A DNA stretch of 64,000 nucleotides from Panulirus ornatus (taxonomy: Eukaryota; Arthropoda; Malacostraca; Decapoda; Palinuridae), in assembly GCF_036320965.1 (NCBI RefSeq), contig NC_092231.1:26634394-26698393 (forward strand), in the 5' to 3' direction. The position numbers and the translations under genes were made by a program. Shown here piece after piece: positions 1-14,579 of the stretch. Each line of letters opens with the position of its first letter. The first letter of the stretch is position 1. The notes beneath the pieces were generated by a model. The model made no database searches. It worked only from the letters and a program-made list of their open reading frames with translations, and was not told where the DNA came from.

Positions 1-61
1 CTTGCCTCTCCTTCTACCTCGGTGACGCTTGTTCTCCCTCGCAAGGCTCGTGTGTCCCCCC

Positions 62-62
<1 letters not shown>

Positions 63-130
<68 letters not shown>
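63..130. repeat. (TC)n microsatellite, about 68 bp
   Basis: An uninterrupted TC run. The small reading frame across it (29-367) is an artefact of the dinucleotide, with Ser-Leu repeats. The stretch from 131 to about 300 shows nothing recognisable. Confidence 0.97.
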
Positions 131-135
<5 letters not shown>

Positions 136-299
136 AGGGTGGTTAGAGGAGATGAAGAAGAGGTGGGACGGGAGAAGGGATAGTTTGACGTGGAAGACGA
201 AGACTAAAGAGTGTCGCCAGATGTGTGGTGATTGTTGTTGCCTTTGGGTGATTTTCTGGAAGCGTGTTCTTGGTGCCATATTTATAGACCCCCAGCAGA

Positions 300-2790
300 C
301 TTGGGGGAGGGTGTATGTGTCTATTCTATCTTTTGTTATTTTGTACACTGTGTATATGGACGGATGATTGGAGCCTCCCTGAGTGCTCTGAGGCTACGTG
401 TGGAGCAAGGATGTTCCACGTATGTACTGTTGTGAGATGCTGGAGTTGTGTGTGGTTCGTGTTGTCGTTGTCATCAAGTTCCTGCCATACGTTTTGAGGC
501 TGATTCCTTACATACGTACCGACTGGTTTATCTGTAGTCGTTCGCGCTGTTCTACGATGTTTTTAATGTCGGAGTCATTTTTCATTTGTGACGACTCGTA
601 CAGCTTTATTTTGTGTCCAGTGTGACCTCAGCAGGCGAGATTTGGAGGCGAGGGACGTTGGTAACTAGTAAGTTAGGCCAGGCGTTATCATGACCTTGAC
701 TAGGTGAAATTTTTGGTTCTGTGGAAGGGGTTAGTGTATGACTCAGGATTTTGCAGCTTCTTGTGCGCTCTCATGTTACCTTCTAAGGTTATATTGTTGG
801 GTTTTATTCTTCTTAGCGCCGCTGTAGTAAAAAAAAATTTTTGTATGTTGTTTCTTCCTGTCCTCTCGAATTTTTTGAGTCTGTACCAAACGGGTATGTT
901 CTGGAAGGGAGTTGTTCGAGACTACCATTTGTGTGGCGTCGTCGTCACAGATGTTCGTGGCACCAACTTGTGGGGGAACTTCAGCTGTGTTAAGTTATAT
1001 ATATAGTGTTGGTGATGGGGCGCTGCCCTGGGGTACCCCGCTTAGTAGAGGGAATTTAGGGTGACGCAGCAGAGTAGATGATGATTTCTGCAATGCATTG
1101 GTCTAGAAAGATACACATGAGTCTTTCTGTGATCTCTAATATGCCTAGTTGTAGTAGTTTATATTGTAGGCCGTTTAATCTCACTTCGTCAAAGGCTTTG
1201 CGTTTCTTTGTATAACTATAATGTATTCCTTGTCCTCTGGAAATAGCAATTTTTCTGACGCAATCGCAATTGTTGAGATGGTTTTCTGCTTCTCCGGAAG
1301 CCGTAGTGACTAGGGTTATGAAGGGTGTTGTTTTCGAGGTGTCCCTGGGGCTTGTGCGAGAGATATGGGGCGGTAGTTCTTCGGGTCTGTTTCTGGCCAT
1401 TCTTGGTTTTGGTATCAGTGTTACTCTGGCATCTGAACCTGCGAGGAAAGTATCCTATGCATTGTAAATATTGAGAAGGGACTGTACTCCTTTTGGAGGT
1501 AGCATGTTAAATCGCCTCTTATCTCTTTTATCTTTTCCCGGGGCTGAGTTCTTGGCCTTCTGGATGGCTGGCTGTACGAAGCTCCAGCAAGTCAACTGCC
1601 AGTGAGAGGCGGGTGTTAGGGGACAGTCGGGCTGAGTCTGTGGTCTAGTGTAACATGGTTCTTTCTCTGCTCCGAGCCAGCCAGTCGGTTACTTTTTTCA
1701 TCTTCTTGATAATAGTTGGCGTTTTCTTCAGGCGTAATGTGGAACACTGTTTTCCACGTGTTCATGAATTGTGCTGCCATACCTTCATCATCATCAGTCT
1801 TGTTATTGATGCCTTTCAAATGGATTCTGGAATTCCCCTGTAAGCGGCTGACTTCTTGCCAGAATGCTTTTGGGTCACACTGTATTTCTACGCAAGGGAG
1901 TTGATCGTATTTTCCCAGTGCAGGTTATCTTGTTCGCTTGGAGGTCCTTACATTGATGGTACCAGCAGAGCGAATGTCCAGCCATAGGACGTGGCGTAGC
2001 TAGGATATTTCTGGAGTGGGCGGAGGTATGATAATGTCTTGTGTCTGTGGATAGGGACTGGTTGATTGCGCTTTTTCGATGGTTTCATACTACCTGTCTT
2101 GAGCATTGTCTATTTCAAGGTCGATATTAGGGAGATTTTTGTTGATTGTTTCACTAAATAGGTTCCAGTTGGCGATCTAGGTAGCCAGCCGTTGTGTACC
2201 GGGAGTGAGGAGGGAAGCGGTTGACACTGACTATCGCGTTAATATGATCGCTGCATGTTAGCTGTGGGCAGCGCAGCAGGTTTTACCATTTCCAAGTGTT
2301 ATATCTGGTGTGGTCAGGCCTGAGTGACCTTATAAGGTTGGGAAGTTTGGCCTCTGATGTTGAGCACCAAAACGTTTCATTAGGTTTAATATATTACCGC
2401 CTGTGGTGTTTGTGGTAGGGTGCCCAAGGTTTGTTTGACTAGCGGTGAAAACATTGATGGTTTTGGTACCCTAAGGATGTTGTAGTAATCTGGGAACATA
2501 GGACATGCCCGCCTTGTGCGTGTAGGGATGTGGGGATATAGGTAGCAGGATTATTAGCCGGGTCCAGTGATGTCATTATGTTTACAGATCATATGTCAGA
2601 GAACTGGACGTCATCTGTGATCTCGTGTTGTTGGCCATTCCCGCCGGCCAACCCGCGTAGTGGCTCGCTCAGTCGGCAGGTTTGATATTCCAGGATCGTA
2701 ATTATGTGTGGTTTGAGACTCCATGGCAGTTAATCAGACCCACTTGGAATGGTTTTTCCATCATGTGTGCGTTTATAAGGTCAAAGCGTC
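300..2790 (-). mobile_element. Decayed Jockey-clade LINE (endonuclease and RT remnants)
   Basis: Reading the minus strand across frames gives an ordered LINE. At about 2500-2250 there are endonuclease-like pieces (HPTTNTTGGNIL, TTPDITLGNG, then CSDHI). At about 2180-2100 is an NWNLFSETINK-like segment, and at 1860-1616 the pre-RT piece FWQEVSRLQG...MAAQFMNTWKTVFHITPEE. At 1210-1150 is the RT piece KAFDEVRLNGLQYKLLQLGI, and at about 1040 GVPQGSA. Frames shift and stop repeatedly, so it is dead. The part 700-2500 is clear; the end toward 300 is inferred from a weak C-terminal resemblance. From family knowledge these are Jockey-like elements with APE endonuclease. Confidence 0.72.
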
Positions 2791-3559
2791 CGCTTGTCCA
2801 GTGTTGCAAGTTTTATGAAATTATTTTTTAATTAAGTCTAATAAGTGAAAATTATTTCTGCTTGCTTTTGTTTTTAGGTCGATTTCTCACATGAGAAATG
2901 TTGGTCGGGTATTATTTCGGTTCAGTTGTTTACCCTTTGTTTGTATTGCCATTTTCCTGACATCACATTTCATGGCTGTGGCTGAGTGAACCTTTTTTCA
3001 GTGCTAGCATTTTGGGTAGGTTGCTTGGCATTCCCTCCATGTGTGGTTCTTTTTAGAGCGTAGTGAACATAACTTGTAATCACATACCTTGGTGGTGTGG
3101 GCGTCAGTTGCATTATACAGCCAGGAGCCGAGAGATGCAGCCAGGGAGCCGGGAGGTGAAGTGTATCGATTCATTTCGATGGCATAGTTTGAGTCCATCT
3201 TGGCAGCCTTGATCAGCCATATCTACCGAGTCACATTGGATTTTATGCGTCTTTGATCTCAGGAATTTAGGTACACGGGCGACTTTTGCTCAGCTCTTTT
3301 TCTTTTCTCTTCGTCATCTGTGATGTGTTCCAGGTCTTTGTCCTGAAGTGTCTCATGTTGTACAGTTTGACGGATCTACGACAGGAGATGTCTGGAGGAC
3401 ATTGCATTGTAAATGTTTCTCTACCCAGTGCTTGGGTGACTTTATTATTATTGAACATTAAATCATATGACTTGACATTACTGAAATACAGATTTACTTC
3501 CCCGTAGTTGTCTGTAGTGTCCGCGGGAGTATGTTCTCTAGAGCAGGACTTACACCCTA
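2791..3559. other. No gene or repeat recognised
   Basis: Mixed-composition DNA with only short reading frames lacking recognisable motifs. It may contain the 5' end of the flanking Jockey relic, but nothing in it supports that directly. Confidence 0.5.
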
Positions 3560-4230
3560 CAGCACATTCGAGCCCCGGGCACGCCGAATCTTTTTTCGCT
3601 CCATCTTTTCATCACATACATGGTCTTCCTGTTCTCCTTGTCCCCACATTTTTTGACACATTTGCATATATTTCTCTCTGTCAACTTCTCTTCTCACTCA
3701 TTCTTTTCATATGACTAAATCATTTCAGTACACCTTCATCTCTCTCAACCACATTCTTCATATTAGCACACCTTTCTCTTACCCTGTCATTTTTTACTCC
3801 AGCGACCCTCCTCACACTAAATCTTGTCCTAATGCATTTCATTTCCAACACATTCACGTCTTTCCATGCATTGGGATCTATATACTATACCTTGAAACAT
3901 GCATGCCCATCTTCACCCTCCCAGATAATGACATCTCTTTCCACACATTCCTCAATGCTCCCAGAACATTCGCCCCCTCGTCTACCCTATGACTCACCTC
4001 ATCCCCCATGATTCCGTTCACTGCCATTTCCACTCCCAGGTATCTAAAACACAACTTCCCTAAGTTTTCTCCATTCCGACTTGCACCCCAGCTAACCTGT
4101 CTCTTTCCATTAGTGTCCCAAATAACTTATTTTATTCACATTTATTCTCAACTTTCTCCTTTCATACGCTCCCAAACTCAGTCATTAATTTCTACAGTTT
4201 GTCTCACGAATCTGCCATCAGCGCCGTGAC
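3560..4230 (-). mobile_element. Old RTE-like LINE relic, RT C-terminal part
   Basis: On the minus strand this matches, with heavy divergence, the C-terminal half of the RTE-like family. It holds the region of the FRYLG..GTM segment (around 4030-4000), the LYG..AW region (about 3880) and the C-terminal GRP..W region (about 3620). Divergence is far greater than in the copies near 8 kb or 20 kb, and all frames are broken. It marks an older wave of the same or a sister family. Confidence 0.7.
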
Positions 4231-4723
4231 ACCAGCGAACAACAGTTGCCTCACTCAAGAACGTACACTAGTGTTTACATGACAGATATCCCCACATTTC
4301 TTTCCTTCTAAAGTACCATCTTTCATAGTACATTATTCAATAGGCCCTTTTTTCCCAGTGCCTTCTTCTTATTGTTGTAATTCCGTCGTTTTGCGTTACA
4401 GTATTTGTTCGTAATCCCTATTGTAAGTTGTATAATTTATAATGAGTACCTTTACTTTGTAGTCCCTATTGTTTTTTTTTTTTTTTGAATGAATACCAGT
4501 CATACACAAAGACATCTTAAAAGTCGTTCAGAGGAAACTATGACGGATTAAACTTGGAGATCCACTTCATCGTTATTGAGAATCAACATTTGTAAGTGAT
4601 TGTAAGACTAGGTTTTTCATGAATACCAATCGAGCGAGACAATGGCGGGCAGCGCTGGTCGCTTGTACACGCTCCGACAGAGATGCGTTTGTTTATTTAT
4701 TGCGTCTTTGAAGACGTGGATTA
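4231..4723. other. No gene recognised; short poly-T only
   Basis: Apart from a run of T near 4471-4486, no repeat, RNA or coding feature was seen. Confidence 0.5.
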
Positions 4724-5125
4724 AACCGTGTGATGTGACGTTCCTGAGCGAGGTATAGTGTGGACTGACTATACCGTGTGATTTGACGGTCCTGAGCGAG
4801 GAATGGTGTAGAGTATACCGTGTGGTGTGACGGTCCTGAGCGAGGTATGGCGTGGACTGTATACCGTGTGGTGTGACGGTACTCAGTGAGGTGTGGTGTG
4901 GACTGTATACCGTGTGGTGTGACGGTGCTCAGTGAGGTGTGGTGTGGACTGTATACCGTGTGGTGTGACGGTACTCAGTGAGGTGTGGTGTGGACTGTAT
5001 ACCGTGTGGTGTGACGGTGCTCAGTGAGGTATGGCGTGGACTGTATACCGTGTGGTGTGACGGTACTCAGTGAGGTGTGGTGTGGACTGTATACCTTGTG
5101 GTGTGACGGTACTCAGTGAGGTATA
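4724..5125. repeat. 46-bp minisatellite, about 8-9 units
   Basis: Tandem units beginning ATACCGTGTGGTGTGACGG, with starts at 4861, 4907, 4953 and so on, exactly 46 bp apart in the middle of the array. Outer units are more diverged (CCTGAGCGAGG instead of ACTCAGTGAGG) and inner ones nearly identical, as expected from expansion at the centre. Confidence 0.95.
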
Positions 5126-5335
5126 CGTCCAAAATAGGGTTTTGTATAAACTTGGGCGGTTATGCAGTGTGGGTTACTAATGACAGTGCTCTGTACTGGA
5201 TGGTGTGTGTGTGAATAATGAATAGTCATAGTGAATGGTGAAGGATATTTATGGCTGGTAAATTAGATCTTTTTTTAGTGAGCAGATATTTTACCGGTCG
5301 TTTTACACGGCACCAGTCGGTAAAAAGAAAAAAAA

Positions 5336-5760
5336 AATTGACGAAAGTAACGTAACCTAACCTAGCTCAAGTAACGTACTTAACCTAACCTACCCCAAGT
5401 AACGTAACGTAACCTAAATCCAAGTAACGTAACCTAACCTAGCTCAAGTAACGTACCTGACGTAACTAACCTACCCCAAGTAACGTAACATAACCTAAAT
5501 CCAAGTAACGTAACGTAACCTAAATCCAAGTAACGTAGTTAACCTAATTAGCCTACCCCAAGTAACGTAACCTAACCTAGCTCGTCACGTACCTAACCTA
5601 ACCTGACCTACCCCAAGTAACGTAACCTAACCTAGCTCGTCACGTACCTAACCTAACCTGACCTACCCCAAGTAACGTAACCTAACCTAAATCCAAGTAA
5701 CGTACCTAAGTAACCTAGCATAACCTGCTAAGTAACCTAACCTAACTTGATAACCTTACC
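5336..5760. repeat. CCTAA-rich complex minisatellite
   Basis: Irregular repeats of AAGTAACGTAACCTAACC and variants (CTAGCTC, CTACCCC and ATCC spacers). Most units hold two CCTAA steps. CCTAA is the complement of TTAGG, the usual arthropod telomere unit, but there is no pure (CCTAA)n run, so this is a degenerate satellite and not a telomere. Confidence 0.9.
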
Positions 5761-7787
5761 TAAACTAAACGTTTACTAAAGAAGATTCCCTTCACGTTGT
5801 ACGGAACAATAACCACACAGTGTCTGTGTCGTGGGTTTTGTGGTAAACGTGAGCTGAGCTCCAGCAGGAGTCCCCATCGTTGAGACTGGTGCAGGTATCC
5901 AGGTACCTGTTGCTGGGGGGTCATCACTCTCCACCTGTATGGACTGGATGGAAAGCTTTTTTTTTTTTTATCCATTAGTTGGCTCGTGATATTGTGGCAA
6001 GATATGAAAAACGAACTCTATAACCTGGGCTGATGGTGTAAGAAGTAGTTCCCACCGTACAGAAAGTGGGCGGCTGTTCTGGAATGAGAGGTTTATTTAT
6101 ATACAGATTTTGTGTGTGTTGTTGATTATGAAGATGAAGTATGATATTATGTATTAACTAGATGAGAGAGTCCAAGGATGATGTATGTATGAGATCTTAA
6201 TAGATGGCGTCATGAACACGGTGTTCAGGACCCTTGCCCTGTGTACTGTAGCAGTCATGCTGTGTTTGTTGTTTATGTACTGAAATTTTCAAGTGTATGC
6301 AGAAAGAAAGAAGAAAGATCAGCATATATTTTCATCCTTTTATTTCTGAAGGTATTGAGGAAGGTAATGGGGTTTAGAATTATGTGTATTGGGGCAACAG
6401 GATAGTCATAAAATTTATTGTAAATTTGTGTGTGTTACTTATATGTAACGATTTGAGGCTGAATGACCACAATAGGCGTCTGCCAGTAAATCAAAACATG
6501 ATATAGTAAAGCTCACCCGATGTTTACATGTGTTACCAGAATGACTGATAATATAGTATAACGTAGGCTAACCCACACAGCACCTTTGGTGGTTAGGGGC
6601 CAGAACCATATCATGGCAGGCTATGTAATGCTTAAGGGTCAGGTGAAGGACCAGGCTATCATGGCCAGGGAATGTATCGTGCTCATGGATCGTTACGTCG
6701 TGCTCATTGGAGCTAATTTCTGGTAACGTTCTCGAGGCCGTAACAGAAGCTGTTGTCACGTTAACTCCACCAGTAGTGGTGGTTAGTAACGAAGCCAGTG
6801 AACAGTGTATGATAATCTTCGTCACACTATAACGCTAACATACAAGTCTAGTACCTTGTCTCTTCCTTCATTGTTTATATCGAATACTTTTCAGTTAATT
6901 GGTAGTTAACTTTGTTGTAAATTTGACGTCTTTGAAGGTGAGAGCACAATTTTTTCTTCGGGTGAAATATGTAAATCCAATGTTTCTTGTGGATTTTAAC
7001 TTTCAGTTTTGAAATACTCTCTGGTTTTCATAATCGAACCATTGTTTATTTGTTCCAGTTGGGGATGCATATTTGTGGTTTGCTGTATTTGATGAAAAAA
7101 AAAAAATCTATATGTATTCATTATTATGTATGTGTCCTATCGTGGTAGATGCAGGGTTGTTTACTGTTCCAGTGTTTTTAGTCTAATGTATGAATAGCTT
7201 TCTGTCTTGTTTTCAGGCTTAGCATTAAGAAACTTTTCTTTATGCATTTAGATACTTAAAAATGTATATTTCTCTGCGTATTTACGTCGTATTTCATGAG
7301 ATGTATTAATACTTCACGTATTACTAGGTTACGTATGGATACTGTCTTCAGTATATTATTTGTTATGTTTTCTTCCTTCGTTCAAACAAGAGCCATCATA
7401 CATGCTGTGAGGGCGTATATGGCCCTCAGATTACACTGGGAGACGGTGTCCAGAATGTTCGATTGGTGGTTATAACTTGACGTTAACGGCCTCCCCTAAT
7501 GACCCAACAGTCATCTGGCCTCATGTCCATAAAGCGAACCAGCCCTTGTTCAGAGAGAACTGATGGTTCATGAAAATTATATATATGTAACGAGTATTAA
7601 CCATTTCTGGCTTCATCACCACTTGTAGGTAAAAAAAGAAATTAAAAGAAATATACATCTTTGTCGGAGTTAACTTATACTTGGATGTCATTAATAAATT
7701 TTTGTCTCTCTTTTTCCGTATTGATATTACACTATGGCTTCCTCGTCGTTGCCCACCAATTGAGCGAGATTTTCGTATTATTTCCAG
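5761..7787. other. Upstream intronic or intergenic DNA, no gene recognised
   Basis: AT-rich sequence with short frames on both strands, none with recognisable motifs. It ends in the acceptor of exon A, so at least its 3' part is intron. No earlier CELF exon was found. Confidence 0.55.
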
Positions 7788-7867
7788 GTTGCGCGTTTGT
7801 GAAATACGGGTCGCACACAGAGGCTCAGGCCGCCATTAACACCCTTCACGGGAGTCAGACAATGCCG
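7788..7867 (+). CDS. bru3: CELF/Bruno exon A: RRM2 with RNP1 motif
   Basis: This 80-bp exon follows the acceptor tttccag and ends at the donor CCG|gtaagt. Its first two bases complete a glycine codon begun in the previous exon. It encodes [20 protein letters not shown] followed by [14 protein letters not shown] is the RNP1 motif of RRM2, the beta-3 strand that stacks on RNA bases, and the rest is RRM2 helix 2. It ends on a codon boundary, matching the phase-0 start of exon B. The preceding exon was not found in 1-7787. A longer reading frame across this site (7661-7918) runs into both introns and is not the coding unit. Confidence 0.93.
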
Positions 7868-8107
7868 GTAAGTTGCACTGTAAGTCACCATTGCCCTTTT
7901 TATAGTGTTCGTAAGTAGCACTGTAATTGTTTTTACATGTTCTTTTGTGTTAGTAACTTTCGTGTGTCGTTTGTCCTGATAAGTTTTTTTTTCTTCTTCT
8001 AAATTTGTGTGTTGTCGTTTTTGTCTTTCAATTGATCTTGTTTTTCTTTTGAATTAGTCTCTGGTGTCTGTGTACGTTTGAGTAATTTTTTTGTTATCTG
8101 GTCTATG

Positions 8108-9612
<1,505 letters not shown>

Positions 9613-9639
9613 CGTAGACAGATAGATAAAGATATATAG

Positions 9640-9866
9640 ATAGATAATGTAATTAACCTGGGACCAGTTTCTGAAAGAGACTTGGTGCTACCTAGGACTT
9701 TTTTTAAGGCTCTTGCAGTCAAAGTCTGTGTTACTTACAGTAGCAGGGAAATGTGGACTCCGACGCCTCTGCACTGATGAGTTCTTTGACGAGACTGTAC
9801 TGCCGGTGATACAGCCCCGCCATAGTTGACTTTTCACTTGTGACATCTTGCAGGTGGTGCCCTGTA
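9640..9866. repeat. Unidentified interspersed repeat, copy 1
   Basis: The block from AACCTGGGACCAG (9654) to about 9850 is clearly related to 38400-38600. Shared strings include CAGTAGCAGRGAAATGT, TCTTTGACRAGACTGTACT and TTGACTTTTCAC-like sequence. It has no coding potential and its class is unknown. Confidence 0.6.
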
Positions 9867-10002
<136 letters not shown>

Positions 10003-10014
10003 GGTTTCGTTGCA

Positions 10015-10095
10015 TTATACATGACAGCTAGAGACTGAGTGTGAACGAATGTGGCCTTTGTTGTCTTTTCCTAGCGGTACCTCGCGCACAGTGAA
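10015..10095 (+). mobile_element. RTE-like 3' UTR fragment
   Basis: This matches the middle of the long-form 3' UTR: GACAGCTAGAGACTGAGTG, then AATGTGGCCTTTGTTG and CTAGCGGTACCTCGCGC. It is a short isolated piece next to the older relic that follows. Confidence 0.75.
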
Positions 10096-10104
10096 ATATA
10101 GAAC

Positions 10105-12050
10105 CAAGGTGTATGGCTGGTACTTACAGGGAAGTAGAGCAGATGATTGACAGATGTATACATGAGGTAAACAGGAGGTCAAGAGCAAGGTGCAGGGGTT
10201 TAAAATGAAGGCCAATGAGGGGGTGAGCGAGTATCAGTAAAGTTTAGGGAGAATAAGATATTTTGGAAGTAGGTTGATAGCGTGAGAAAAACAAGAGAAC
10301 AAATGGTAACATTGGTGAAGTGGTAACAAGTAGTGATGAAACGAGGAGTTGGAGTGAGTATTTTAAAGGACTGTTATGTATATTTGATGATAAAGTGGTA
10401 GATGTAGGGTGTTTGGGTCGGGATGGTGAACGAAGTGAGAGCATGGAAAGTGCTTTGGTGAAGAGAGATGTGGAAGCCTTGCATATATTGCATTGTGGCA
10501 AGGCGGTTGAAGTGGATGGCATTGTAGTTGAATTTCTCAAAGAAGGGAGTGACTAAGTTGTTTTTGTTAGTTCGGGTTTTCATTGTATGTATAGATCATA
10601 GTGAGGTGCCTGAGGATTGGTGGAATGCATGCATCATGCCATTGTATAAAGGCAAAGGTGAAAATGCGTGTTCAAACTTGATGAGTGTACCTGGTAAGTT
10701 GTATGGGAGGTTGGTGATTGAGAGGGTGAAGGCATGTACATCAGACGGGAGGAACGGTGTGGTTTCAAAAGTGGTAGAGGATGTGTGGAACAGGTGTTTG
10801 CTTTAAAAATATGTTTGAGAATTAAATAAACAGAAGAACTTCTATATGGCATTTATAGATCTGGAAAAAGTATATGACAGGGATGACAGAGGCTCTATTG
10901 GAAAGTTTTAAGAATATACAGTGTGGAAGGGAAGCTACTGAAAGTAGTGAAAGGATGTAATCAAGTGTAAGGCGTGTTTGCTGGTAGGTAGAGTATGAGA
11001 GGTTTCAGGTGAAGATGGGTCTGCGGCAGGGTGTCTTTTGTTACCATGGGTGTTTGATTTGTTAATGGATTAGGTGGTGAGGCAGGTAAATTCAAGTGTT
11101 TTGGAGAGAGGGGCGAGTATGTAGTCCGAAGGGGGTGAGGAGACCAGGGGAGTGTCAGTTGCTGTCTGCTGATGACACAGATCTAGGTGCAGATTCGGGT
11201 GAGAGATTACAGAAGATGGTGACCATGTTTGGGGTGGAATGTGAAAGGAAGATGTTGAGAGTAAATGTGAACAAAAGAAAGATTATTAGGTTTAGCAGGC
11301 CAAAGGGCCAGGTTAGTTGGGGTATGAGACTGAACAGAAAAAAATTGTGAGCAAGTGGAGTGGAGATACCTGGGAGTGGACATGGCAGCGAAACTGAGTC
11401 ATAGGGTGGGTGAGGGGCGAACGTTCTGGGAGCATTGAGGAGGTCATTTGAAGGGACAAAAATTGGTATGCTTGACGGTAGGGTTGTCCCAACAATATTA
11501 TATAGATGCCAATCATGGGGTATAGATGAGGCTGTGCAGAGGAGAGTGAATGAGCCGTAGATTAAATGTTTGAGGACATTATATGGTGTGAGGTGGTTTA
11601 TCGAGTAATAAAAAGGTAATAGAGGGGTGTATGGCAATAAGACGAGTGGTTGAGAGAGCTGAAGTGTTTGTACTGAAATGGTTTGGACACCTGAAGAGAT
11701 TGAGTGAGGAGAGGTTGACAAAAATTGTGTGTGTGTTATAAGTGGAGACAAAATGAAGAGCCAGGAGACCAAACTAGAAATAGGAGGATGGAGTGATAAA
11801 GGCTTTAAGTATTAGGGGCCTAAACATGCTGGAGGAAGAAAGACGCACACGGGGAGAGTGAATGAAAGGGATGTCATATACAGGAGGCGGGAGGGAGGGG
11901 GGGGGGGGGGTGACGTGCTGTGGACTGAACGGGGGCACCTTAAGGTGCTTAGAGAAACCATGGAGAGGTGTGTGGGGCCTGGTTGTAGATAGGGAGCTGT
12001 GGTTTCAGAACATCACACATGACAACTAGAGAAAGGATGTTGATGGTGTT
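10105..12050 (+). mobile_element. Old RTE-like LINE relic (linker, RT, 3' UTR)
   Basis: Reading across frames recovers the linker between endonuclease and RT (10110-10330), the RT N-terminus (10380-10800), motif A as an ITLEKVYD-like remnant near 10855, the FADD region near 11165 (SADDTDLGAD), the C-terminal WFGH region near 11680 and a 3' UTR from about 11910. Stops and frameshifts are dense and similarity to the young copies is much lower. It is dead and ancient relative to copy 1. Confidence 0.85.
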
Positions 12051-12142
12051 TTTTTTTTATTCGTTTATTCCTGGCGCTACGTCATTAACGAGGGGAAACG
12101 GCGAACAATATACTTGGATCACGCGCTAGATTGTGATCCTTT

Positions 12143-12144
<2 letters not shown>

Positions 12145-12203
<59 letters not shown>

Positions 12204-12226
12204 TTATTATCATTATTATTATTATT
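12145..12226. repeat. (TA)n plus (ATT)n microsatellite
   Basis: TA run to about 12200, then ATT repeats to 12226. It abuts the 3' terminus of the minus-strand LINE fragment that follows. Confidence 0.96.
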
Positions 12227-13277
<1,051 letters not shown>

Positions 13278-13814
13278 ATGTAGATGGGATGTGGAACAGT
13301 TTTGTGCGTATTTGTCGTTTTTCTGTGTGTTTACTTTTTATCAGTACTGTATTGAATTTTCGCCGGGCCAGTTTGTGCTGCCGTTCGTCGGCTGACACTT
13401 GCACAGCTCGTTCCTTGTTTCGAACGGACATTATTTTTTATCCATTTATTCTGTAGTAAGGCAAAAACTGATTACATTCTCATAATATTTCTGAAAAAAG
13501 TATACTTTTTTTCATTTTTTCCCCAGTTACAATTAACGCCTTGCTTCCAGTTCAGTGGATCCTTTTCAAACTGGCCATGCATATCTGACATCATTTGCTC
13601 AAAAACTTATTCATATTTTTTCGAGATATCCGCATCAAAAATAACCATGTTATGGTCAGTATAGTCTATGGTACAGTTGTACATGTTGATCGTTGCTCTT
13701 CATTATTCAACAAAAACTTGATACCTTTTATTTTTTTATTGATTTATTTTTTGCAGATGATATTCGTTGATTATTTTTCTATAAATGTCGCCACAAGAAT
13801 CCAAACATATCAAC

Positions 13815-14150
13815 TCTGTAGGCTGGTATAGAGTCAACATATCATTCCTTTAAGCTGGTAGGGGGCTAGCACATCATTTCTGTAATCTGTTATAGAGCTA
13901 ACTTATCATTTTATGCTGGTATAAAGCTGACATAGCATACCTTTACGTCCAGACCAAGATATCACTCCTTTAGGGTGCTGTAGAGCTAACATGATCCTTT
14001 AGCTAGGTTAGAGCTAACATATCATCCCTTTAGGTTGGTATAGAACTAACATATCATTCCATTAGTTTGGTATAAAGCTAACATATCATTCCTTTAGGTT
14101 GGTATAGAGCCAACATATCATTCCTTTAGGCTGATTTAGAGCGATACTTA
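13815..14150. repeat. Degenerate 32-bp minisatellite
   Basis: About ten diverged units of the type AACATATCATTCCTTTAGG plus TTGGTATAGAGC. Adjacent units at about 14080-14143 keep a 32-bp period; earlier units vary in length. Confidence 0.88.
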
Positions 14151-14579
14151 AACTTTAGAGTATAACCCTCGAGTAGAGCAATATATGTACTCGTGACAAA
14201 GCTGTTTAGGTATTCGGAACTTTCTCATATAAAAGGAAAAGATATTAATATAAATGTTAAACTCTCGTACTACCAAAAAAAAAAAAGCATCTATGGATGC
14301 TTTACTTCCAAGATATGATCATTTGTAAGGACACATAAAGACGGTAGCTCTTCCTGCGACTTGCATCGTAGCAAGCAAGAAATGCCGCTGGTGTTGACAT
14401 TCCGATGGTAAGTGTAGAATATTATTGCTAACACGAATTCCCTTCCACATGTGAGCATATAACGTCATGTCCCGTCAGCCGAGGTGTTTACTGGACGGCT
14501 GCCACGGTGTTGCCTCCACGAAGCCCGTGAACTCCAACACGAGAACCTCATATATATCATTGTCAAGCTGTTCAACTTG

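Noticed and set aside
29..367. Open frame with long Ser-Leu repeat
   Set aside because: It is the (TC)n microsatellite read in frame; no homology or codon structure outside the repeat.
4724..5125. CRISPR-like array
   Set aside because: Units are contiguous repeats without unique spacers and the genome is eukaryotic; no cas genes.
5336..5760. Actual telomere
   Set aside because: No uninterrupted CCTAA run; the array is short, internal and mixed with other units.
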